Notes under the pieces: model-generated
What the model was told of the DNA's origin: nothing
Database searches by the model: none
Seen by the model: the letters and a program-made list of their open reading frames with translations, nothing else
Shown: positions 58,240 to 64,000 of the stretch, piece after piece
Numbering within the stretch: the stretch's first letter is position 1
How the letters are laid out: every line of letters begins with the position of its first letter
NCBI RefSeq assembly: GCF_003751945.1
Contig: NZ_RJKL01000001.1
Location: forward strand, 3,720,001 to 3,784,000
Direction: 5' to 3'
Length of the DNA: 64,000 nucleotides
Source of the DNA: Couchioplanes caeruleus
GTDB taxonomy: Bacteria; Actinomycetota; Actinomycetes; Mycobacteriales; Micromonosporaceae
Program-made: the position numbers and the translations under genes

Positions 58240-60531
58240 GTGGGCACAACTGACCGGCTGCTGCGTGCGTCCGGCGTCGGTGCGCTGGCCGCGGTTCTCT
58301 GGTTCCTGGTCAACCTGGTGCACCCGGTCGGCCCGCGGGCGCTGCTCTGGCTGCCGACCGTGGCCGGCGCCGTCATCCTGGTGATCGGCCTGCACCGTAC
58401 GGCGCGAACCGAGACCCTGCCCGAGCCGACCCGCCGGTTCTGGCGGCATCTGACCGTCGCGGCGGTCTTCATCGGCATCGGCGTGGCGTCCCAGGCCGTC
58501 GACGTCCTGGCCGAGGAGGAGCCGCGCGGACTCCAGACGGGCCCCGTCATGCTGCTCACCTGCGCCATCGGCGTACTGATCATCATGTTCGCGCTCTTCC
58601 GGCTGCCGCTCGAACGGCAGTCGCACGGCGAGATGTTCCGGATCGTGCTCGACGCCGGCACCCTGATGCTGGCCGCCGCCGTGTTCTTCTGGCACTTCTC
58701 CACCCGCACGGCGCTGAGCGAGGGCGACCACAAGGCCATCTACCTGTCCCTGTTCGTCACGATCATCGCGCTGCTCGCCGTGTTCGCGGTGTCCAAGTTC
58801 GTCCTGTCCAGCCACGCCCACATCGACAACGGCGCGCTGCGGCTGCTCGCCGTCGCGATGTTCGTGGGCGCTGTCGCGCCGATGTTCCGCGGCCCGTTCG
58901 AGTCGGTGGACCCCCATCTGTTCCCGGACATGTGGAGCACGCCGATCGTCTACTACTTCGCCATCCTGGCCGCCGCCCGCCAGCGGGCGGCGCACGGCGG
59001 CAAGCGGCGTGGTGCTCCGGTCGCCCCCCGGAGGCGGTCGTTCAGCCTGCTCCCGTACGTGGCGGTCGCCGCCGTCGACGGCCTGCTGGTCTACGTGACC
59101 TGGACCGACGGCGAGGACGAGGCCGTGGTGGTCGGTTCCGCGGTCCTGCTCACCGCTCTCGTGGTGCTGCGCCAGCTCACCGCCTTCCGGGACAACAGCC
59201 GTCTGCTGGCGCGTCTCGACCACAGCGCGACGCATGACGCTCTCACCGAGCTGCCCAACCGCATCCTGTTCCACTCCCGTCTGCAGCGGGCGCTGACCGC
59301 TCCCGGCGACCGGCCGGTGGCGGTGGCGCTGATCGACCTCGACGACTTCAAGGAGGTCAACGACACCCTCGGGCACGAGGTCGGCGACCTGCTGCTGGTC
59401 GGGGTGGCGAAGCGGCTGGAGGGCTGCGTCCGGGCCGAGGACACGGTGGCGCGCCTCGGCGGCGACGAGTTCGTCGTGGTGCTCGACGACGCCGACCCGG
59501 CCGCCGCCGATCTGGCCGCCGACCGGATGATGCGGGCACTGCAGCAGCCGGTCTACGCCGACGGTCACGAGCTGCCCATCCGGGCCAGCATCGGCATCGC
59601 GGACGGGCGCACCGGCGACCAGCCCTCGGTGCTGCTGCGCCACGCCGACATCGCGATGTACGCGGCGAAGAACCTGCCCGGCACGGCCTGCCTGCACTAC
59701 GAGCCGAGCATGTCGGTGACCGGCAACGACCTCGGCGCGGAGCTGCGCTACGCGATCGACAACAACCAGTTGTTCCTGCTGTACCAGCCGATCGTCTCGC
59801 TCGACGACGGCCACATCATGGGCGCCGAGGCGCTGGTGCGCTGGGCCCACCCGGTCCGGGGCACGCTGGCGCCGGACGCCTTCATCCCGGTCGCCGAGCG
59901 CACCGGCCTGATCATCCCGCTGGGGCACTGGGTCATGCGGACGTCCTTCGCCCAGCTCGCCGAGTGGAACGTCGTGCACGGCGACGCCGCCCCGCAGGTG
60001 CTCAACGTCAACGTGTCCGCCCGTGACCTGCGCGAGCCCGGCTTCGCGGAGCACGTGGGCGAGCTGCTCGCCGAGTTCGACCTGCAGCCGGAACGCGTGG
60101 TCCTGGAGATCACCGAGACGATGGCGCTGGAGCCGGGTCCGTCGGTGATCAACCTGCTCCGGCTGCGGGCCATGGGCGTGCGCGTCTCGCTGGACGACTT
60201 CGGCACCGGCCACTCGACGCTGACGCTGCTGCACGACTGCCCGATCGACGAGATCAAGCTGGACCGCTCGTTCACCCAGTCGGAGGTCGACGACCGCCCG
60301 CCCGTGTCGGCGGCCGTGATCCACCTGGCGCAGGCGCTCGGCCTGCACGCGGTGGCGGAGGGTGTCGAGACGGCGGACCAGGCGGAGCAGCTTCTGTCGC
60401 TGGGCTACATCGCGGCGCAGGGCTACCACTTCGCCCGGCCGATGCCGCCGGCCCGCCTCAGCGAGCTGCTCGCGGCCAAGAAGTCCCTCATGCCCTCGGC
60501 GACGCCGACGGAAACCGTGCCGACGGCGTGA
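58240..60531 (+). CDS. Membrane-bound GGDEF-EAL cyclic-di-GMP enzyme
   Basis: A 763-residue protein. The N-terminal 310 residues hold about eight membrane helices (for example LAAVLWFLVNLV, VMLLTCAIGVLIIMF, IYLSLFVTIIALLAVFAV). The GGDEF domain has intact RLGGDEF (near residue 407) and an RxxD inhibitory site (RAED) five residues before it. The EAL domain has GAEALVRWAHP (near 529) and DDFGTGHSTL. It may both make and break c-di-GMP at the membrane in response to an envelope or small-molecule signal. GTG start. It lies 139 bases from the divergent glycosyltransferase start. Confidence 0.93.
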   Translation: MGTTDRLLRASGVGALAAVLWFLVNLVHPVGPRALLWLPTVAGAVILVIGLHRTARTETLPEPTRRFWRHLTVAAVFIGIGVASQAVDVLAEEEPRGLQTGPVMLLTCAIGVLIIMFALFRLPLERQSHGEMFRIVLDAGTLMLAAAVFFWHFSTRTALSEGDHKAIYLSLFVTIIALLAVFAVSKFVLSSHAHIDNGALRLLAVAMFVGAVAPMFRGPFESVDPHLFPDMWSTPIVYYFAILAAARQRAAHGGKRRGAPVAPRRRSFSLLPYVAVAAVDGLLVYVTWTDGEDEAVVVGSAVLLTALVVLRQLTAFRDNSRLLARLDHSATHDALTELPNRILFHSRLQRALTAPGDRPVAVALIDLDDFKEVNDTLGHEVGDLLLVGVAKRLEGCVRAEDTVARLGGDEFVVVLDDADPAAADLAADRMMRALQQPVYADGHELPIRASIGIADGRTGDQPSVLLRHADIAMYAAKNLPGTACLHYEPSMSVTGNDLGAELRYAIDNNQLFLLYQPIVSLDDGHIMGAEALVRWAHPVRGTLAPDAFIPVAERTGLIIPLGHWVMRTSFAQLAEWNVVHGDAAPQVLNVNVSARDLREPGFAEHVGELLAEFDLQPERVVLEITETMALEPGPSVINLLRLRAMGVRVSLDDFGTGHSTLTLLHDCPIDEIKLDRSFTQSEVDDRPPVSAAVIHLAQALGLHAVAEGVETADQAEQLLSLGYIAAQGYHFARPMPPARLSELLAAKKSLMPSATPTETVPTA

Positions 60532-60605
60532 TTCCCCTCTCGGGGTTGCATCGCACGCGGCGGGGTACATCCGGGTGCGTAGGCGACTCTTCCCGGGAGG
60601 TTCCG

Positions 60606-60779
60606 ATGGGCACCGACGACAAGATCGACAACAAGGCCGAGGAGCTTGGCGGCAAGGTCAAGGAGGGCGTCGGCAAGGCGACCGACGACGAGCGCCTCGA
60701 GGCCGAGGGCAAGGCCGACCAGACCACCTCGAAGTTGAAGCAGGCCGGCGAGGACATCAAGGACGCCTTCAAGAGCTGA
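60606..60779 (+). CDS. CsbD-family stress protein
   Basis: A 57-residue, highly charged protein: DDKIDNKAEELGGKVKEGVG followed by TDDERLEAEGKADQ and a KLKQAGEDIKDAFK end, the classic CsbD-like helical-bundle pattern. CsbD proteins are induced by the general-stress sigma factor in Bacillus; their molecular role is unclear. The ATG has GGGAGGT five bases before it. It lies 74 bases after the GGDEF-EAL gene, and a strong shared terminator follows. Confidence 0.9.
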   Translation: MGTDDKIDNKAEELGGKVKEGVGKATDDERLEAEGKADQTTSKLKQAGEDIKDAFKS

Positions 60780-60792
60780 GATCTCGTACGGA

Positions 60793-60826
60793 AGAAAGGG
60801 CGCCCGCCACGGCGGGCGCCCTTTCT
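60793..60826. terminator. Bidirectional terminator between csbD-like and LuxR genes
   Basis: A perfect 16-bp stem (60793-60808 with 60811-60826), with AGAAAG at the base and CTTTCT on the other side. It gives a U-rich run in both directions and ends at the last base of the response-regulator gene. Confidence 0.85.
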
Positions 60827-61470
60827 CAGCTCTGCAGGTAGGCGAGTACCGCCAGGACGCGGCGGTGCTGTTCCTCGTCCGGTGGCAGGTCGAGCTTGGT
60901 GAAGATGTTGCGGACGTGCTTCTCCACCGCGCCCTCGGTGACCACGATCGTGCGCGCGATCGCGGTGTTGGAGCGGCCCTCCGCCATCAGGCCGAGAACC
61001 TCACGCTCGCGCGGGGTGAGGTTGCGCAACGGGTCGTCGCGGCGGCGCCGGACCAGGAGCTGGCCGACGACCTCCGGGTCGAGGACCGTTGCGCCGGCGG
61101 CCACCCGCCGCAGGCCGTCCAGGAAGTCCGCGACCTCGGAGACCCGGTCCTTGAGCAGATAGCCCACCCCACCCAGCCGATCGGCGAGCAGGTCGTCGGC
61201 GTACTCCACCTCGACGTATTGCGACAGCACCAGGATCGGACTGCCCGGCACCTTCTTGCGGGCCTCCACGGCCGCCCGCAGACCCTCGTCGGTGTGCGTG
61301 GGCGGCATCCGCACGTCCACGATGGACACATCCGGCCTGTGCTCGACGATCGCGTCGACCAGCGAGGGACCGTCGCCGACGGCCGCGACGACGGTGCACT
61401 CGTTCTCCTCGACCAACCTGACCAGGCCCTCGCGCAGAAGCACGGCATCGTCGGCGATCACCACCCGCAT
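60826..61470 (-). CDS. NarL/LuxR-type response regulator
   Basis: A 214-residue response regulator. The receiver has phosphoacceptor Asp52 in VSIVDVRMPP, acidic pair ADD (residues 6-8) and Lys in YLLKDRVSE. The C-terminal LuxR HTH is LTPREREVLGLMAEGRSNTAIA with EGAVEKHVRNIFTKL as recognition helix. It is encoded 27 bases downstream of its histidine kinase and forms a two-component system with it. Its target promoters are unknown; the palindrome beside the kinase start is a candidate. Confidence 0.92.
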   Translation of the reverse strand: MRVVIADDAVLLREGLVRLVEENECTVVAAVGDGPSLVDAIVEHRPDVSIVDVRMPPTHTDEGLRAAVEARKKVPGSPILVLSQYVEVEYADDLLADRLGGVGYLLKDRVSEVADFLDGLRRVAAGATVLDPEVVGQLLVRRRRDDPLRNLTPREREVLGLMAEGRSNTAIARTIVVTEGAVEKHVRNIFTKLDLPPDEEQHRRVLAVLAYLQS

Positions 61471-61497
61471 GCCGACGAGCGTAGCGGGCGCCTGGCG

Positions 61498-62808
61498 CTA
61501 CAGCGGCAGCGGCAGCGCGACCGTGAGGGTGGTGCCCGCTCCCTCGGGACTGCGTACGTCCATCACCCCGCCGGCCGCCTGGACCCGGTCCGCGAGACCG
61601 GCCAGGCCGTGGCCCTTGGCGAGGCTCGCACCGCCCACCCCGTCGTCGGCAACCATGATCGTCAGCCCGGTCGCCTCCCGCCGCACGCTCACCTGCACCT
61701 CTGCCGCGTGGCTGTGCTTGGCGACGTTGGTGAGCGCCTCGGCCACCACGAAGTACGCCGTCGTCTCCACCGCCGGCTCGAGCCGCTCGATCGGCGGTGC
61801 GTCCAGGTCGACCGGGACCGTGCAGCGCCCGGCGAGCGCGGTCAGCGCGGCCTGCAGTCCCCGGTCGACCAGGATCGGCGGGGCGATGCCGCGGGACAGC
61901 GCCCGGAGCTCGTCCAGTGTCTCCCGGGTCTGCGCCAGGGCCTCGGCGACCGTGGCGCGCGCGGCGTCGGGATCGGTGGCGAACTGCTGCTCGGCCCGCC
62001 CGAGGTCCATCGCCAGCCGGACCAGGCGCTGCTGCGGCCCGTCGTGGATGTCGCGTTCGAGCCGGCGCAGCGCGGTGGCCTCGGCCGAGACGGCGGCGGC
62101 CTTCTGTGCCTGGGCGGTGTCACGGGCGGCCACGGCCTCGGCCACCTGCTCGCGCAGCTCGTTGACGCCGCTGAGCAGGGCCCGGGCGAACAGCCCTTCG
62201 AGCAGGGCCGCGCCGCGCAGCACCGGGTACAGCGTGCCGAAGAAGAAGAAGCCGATCGCCAGGTGGAAGGCGATCCGGGTGGAGGTGGCATCGCCCAGCC
62301 CCAGCAGCTCGGGCAGATCGGAGTTTTCCGGGCCGCGCGGCAGCGACCACTCCCATAGCGGGTAGGAGAGGCCGCCGAGCGCGCCGGCCCACCAGGTCAC
62401 CGCGAAGCAGAAGGCGATGGTGCTCGGGATGAAGCGCAGGATGGCGTGCAGCAGGTCGAGCCAGGCCTGGCCGTCGCTGAGCGGCGTCAGGAACCGCCGG
62501 GCGCGGCTCGCTCCCGCAGGCGCCGGCTTGTAGTACGGGTGCGGCAGCCGCAGCCCGATCACCGGGGCGATCCTGGCCCGCTCGACGGTGGCGAGGCCGC
62601 GGGCCAGCATCAGCGTGCCGGCCAGGATCGGCACGCCGACCCAGATGACGGCCGTGCCGACGCCGACGGCGAAGCCGGTCACACCGGCCACCAGGGCGAC
62701 CAGGCCCAGGGGGAAGCCGAGCAGGATGAACTGGGTGTCGAGGCCGGCCTGCCGGAACGCACGCCGGACCGGGGCCTGGTGTTCCGCCGAGACGAGGGTG
62801 GTGGTCAT
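61498..62808 (-). CDS. DesK/NarX-type sensor histidine kinase
   Basis: A 436-residue membrane kinase. About four to five helices in the first 210 residues (FILLGFPLGLVALVAGVTGFAV; AVIWVGVPILAGTLML; IPSTIAFCFAVTWWAGALGG; AFHLAIGFFFFGTLYPVL) precede a coiled region. The phosphoacceptor His near 255 is in LERDIHDGPQQRLV. The HATPase domain has FVVAEALTNVAKHSHA, MVADDGVGG and GHGLAGLADRV. It likely senses a membrane or envelope state, as is typical of the family. Paired with the downstream LuxR-type regulator. Confidence 0.92.
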   Translation of the reverse strand: MTTTLVSAEHQAPVRRAFRQAGLDTQFILLGFPLGLVALVAGVTGFAVGVGTAVIWVGVPILAGTLMLARGLATVERARIAPVIGLRLPHPYYKPAPAGASRARRFLTPLSDGQAWLDLLHAILRFIPSTIAFCFAVTWWAGALGGLSYPLWEWSLPRGPENSDLPELLGLGDATSTRIAFHLAIGFFFFGTLYPVLRGAALLEGLFARALLSGVNELREQVAEAVAARDTAQAQKAAAVSAEATALRRLERDIHDGPQQRLVRLAMDLGRAEQQFATDPDAARATVAEALAQTRETLDELRALSRGIAPPILVDRGLQAALTALAGRCTVPVDLDAPPIERLEPAVETTAYFVVAEALTNVAKHSHAAEVQVSVRREATGLTIMVADDGVGGASLAKGHGLAGLADRVQAAGGVMDVRSPEGAGTTLTVALPLPL

Positions 62809-62863
62809 GCCCTAGACGGTAGGCATGCGAGGCCCACGGACCGATCCCGGTGGCCGCCGGATC

Positions 62864-62887
62864 GGGGGTAGGGTTAACCCCACCCCC
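62864..62887. promoter_or_regulatory. Large near-perfect palindrome between the kinase and serine-hydrolase genes
   Basis: A 24-bp palindrome with core GGGTTAACCC (62871-62880) and outer GGGGGT/ACCCCC arms, broken by one mismatch pair. It lies 56 bases before the kinase start and 53 before the divergent hydrolase start, so it can control both. Such strong symmetry suggests a dimeric regulator site, perhaps for the LuxR-type regulator of this operon. Confidence 0.55.
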
Positions 62888-62939
62888 TGAGCTGCGCCGA
62901 TCTGCCCCACGACGGCCCTCGGTGCGCAATGCTGGAGAC

Positions 62940-64000
62940 GTGAGGGACTGGACCGACCTGCAGATGCGGGTGCACCGCCGGGCCCAGGCGCTCGTGGGGT
63001 CGGGCCGGGAGATCGGCCTCCAGGTCGCCGCCTACCTGGACGGGCAGTTGATCGTGAACGTCGTCGCCGGCGTGGCCGACGAGTCGACCGGCGCCCCGGT
63101 CACCCCGGAGACCACCTTCTTCAGCCCCGCGACCGGCAAGGGCCTGGCCAGCACCGCCGTCCACGTCCTCGCCGAGCAGGGCCGGCTCGACTACGACCTG
63201 CGCGTGGCGGACGTGTGGCCCGAGTACGCCCGCCACGGCAAGCAGGACACGACGTTGCGGCACGTCCTGTTGCACGCGGCCGGGGTGCCGGCGCTGCCGT
63301 CGTACTCCACGGCCGAGGACTTCCTGGACTGGAACCTGATGTGCCGGACGATCGCGAGCTCCACGCCGCTGTGGCAGCCCGGTGCCCGGCACGGCGTCCA
63401 CGAGTGGACGTACGGCTGGCTGCTCGGCGAGGTGGTCCGCCGCATCGTGGGCCGGCCGCTCGCCTGGGTGGTCGCCGAACACATCGCCCGGCCGCTGAAC
63501 GCGGACCGTGAGCTGTTCCTGGGCGTACCCCCGGACCAGCTCAACCGGGTGGCTCGGCTGAAGGACCGCAACTGGACGGCCGCGCTGGACCTGTTCAGCG
63601 CGAACCTCGAGAACTTCGACAAGGTCGCGCCGCCCGCGGTACGCCCCGACGCGGCGCTCGGCAACCGCCGCGACATCCTGCGCGCGGAGATCCCGGCGGT
63701 GGCGACGGTGAGCGCCCGGGGCATGGCCCGCATGTATTCCGCGCTCATGGACAAGGTCGACGGCGTACGCCTGATCTCACCGGACCGGCTCAAGCTGATC
63801 AGCACGGTGCACACCGAGGGCCCCGACTGGACGATCGGCGGCGATCTGCCCAAGACGCTCGGCTACGTGGCCAAGGGCTCCGGACGCATCGGCTGGGGCG
63901 GCAACGGCGGCGGCCTGGCCGGCTTCTACCCGGAGCTCGGCCTGGCGGTGGCGGCGACGAAGAACTATCTGGGGGTCAGCGACCAGGATCCCATGGAGGA
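62940..64000 (+). CDS. Serine-hydrolase / beta-lactamase-fold protein (3' end cut by window)
   Basis: 353 codons are visible with no stop. GTG at 62940 follows GGAG. The fold is the class C beta-lactamase/esterase family: GLQVAAYLDGQLIVNVVAGVAD, HVLLHAAGVPALPSY, WTYGWLLGEVVRRIVGRPLA and IGWGGNGGGLAG. At the site of the catalytic SxxK motif the sequence reads FFSPATGKGLAS: the Lys is present but the residue three before it is Ala, with a Ser two positions further upstream. It could therefore be inactive or use a shifted motif. Similar proteins are esterases or peptidases; the substrate is unknown. Confidence 0.85.
   Translation, partial: MRDWTDLQMRVHRRAQALVGSGREIGLQVAAYLDGQLIVNVVAGVADESTGAPVTPETTFFSPATGKGLASTAVHVLAEQGRLDYDLRVADVWPEYARHGKQDTTLRHVLLHAAGVPALPSYSTAEDFLDWNLMCRTIASSTPLWQPGARHGVHEWTYGWLLGEVVRRIVGRPLAWVVAEHIARPLNADRELFLGVPPDQLNRVARLKDRNWTAALDLFSANLENFDKVAPPAVRPDAALGNRRDILRAEIPAVATVSARGMARMYSALMDKVDGVRLISPDRLKLISTVHTEGPDWTIGGDLPKTLGYVAKGSGRIGWGGNGGGLAGFYPELGLAVAATKNYLGVSDQDPME

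Overview
This window looks like chromosomal DNA of a high-GC, filamentous, spore-forming actinomycete. The best inference is family Micromonosporaceae, for example an Actinoplanes-like organism. The evidence is the very GC-rich coding DNA, the many GTG starts, Spo0M and SigF-like sporulation or stress genes, SARP-type regulation, Tat and lipoprotein signals, and many paired DrrA/DrrB-type exporters. The genus is not proven by the sequence. I found no tRNA, rRNA, CRISPR array, prophage or intact insertion sequence.

Layout. 1-6.6 kb: the tail of an L-rhamnose import and isomerisation operon (substrate-binding protein, rhaI), a phosphoesterase, and a LacI regulator divergent from a fructose/ribose-type ABC importer. 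A good promoter with a 14-bp palindromic operator lies between the regulator and the importer. 6.6-8.1 kb: glyA behind a clear ZTP (pfl) riboswitch. 8.1-14 kb: a large Tat-exported discoidin-domain protein, an SDR, the decayed end of an alcohol dehydrogenase, and a SigF-type sigma factor. 14-24 kb: a membrane sulfatase/phosphatase-fold enzyme divergent from a DedA protein (with a perfect DnaA box between them), a second SDR, a DrrAB exporter, and an AfsR/SARP-like NB-ARC regulator overlapping it tail to tail. 24-34 kb: an operon of a holin-like/phosphodiesterase fusion and a secreted beta-propeller, then a lipoprotein, a GH18 chitinase, a LamG protein, a GH15 enzyme, Spo0M, a CBS/CorC-type membrane protein and CutA.

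34.4-39 kb is the most distinctive block: a six-gene, apparently self-sufficient mannitol-type phosphotransferase operon (IIC, IIB, an unrecognised helical-repeat protein, IIA, HPr, enzyme I) with a readable promoter. The unrecognised protein is the best candidate here for a new system component. 39-47 kb: a flippase-like membrane protein, a TPR protein, a TMEM165/GDT1 (manganese) exporter under a yybP-ykoY riboswitch, a secreted tripeptidyl-peptidase-like hydrolase, a truncated Ser/Thr kinase fragment, an L,D-transpeptidase lipoprotein and an APC permease. 47-51 kb: a DeoR-controlled CUT1 sugar ABC operon lacking its ATPase. 51.6-60.5 kb: two complete GGDEF-EAL proteins flanking a paired fluoride channel (two CrcB subunits), a second DrrAB exporter and a family 2 glycosyltransferase. 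60.6-64 kb: CsbD, a NarL/DesK-type two-component system, and a serine-hydrolase-fold protein cut by the window edge.

Taken together the region is a carbohydrate-handling and cell-envelope neighbourhood: three ABC sugar systems, one PTS, chitinase, a GH15 enzyme and lectin-like secreted proteins. It is mixed with stress, sporulation and second-messenger regulators and four or more decayed gene fragments.
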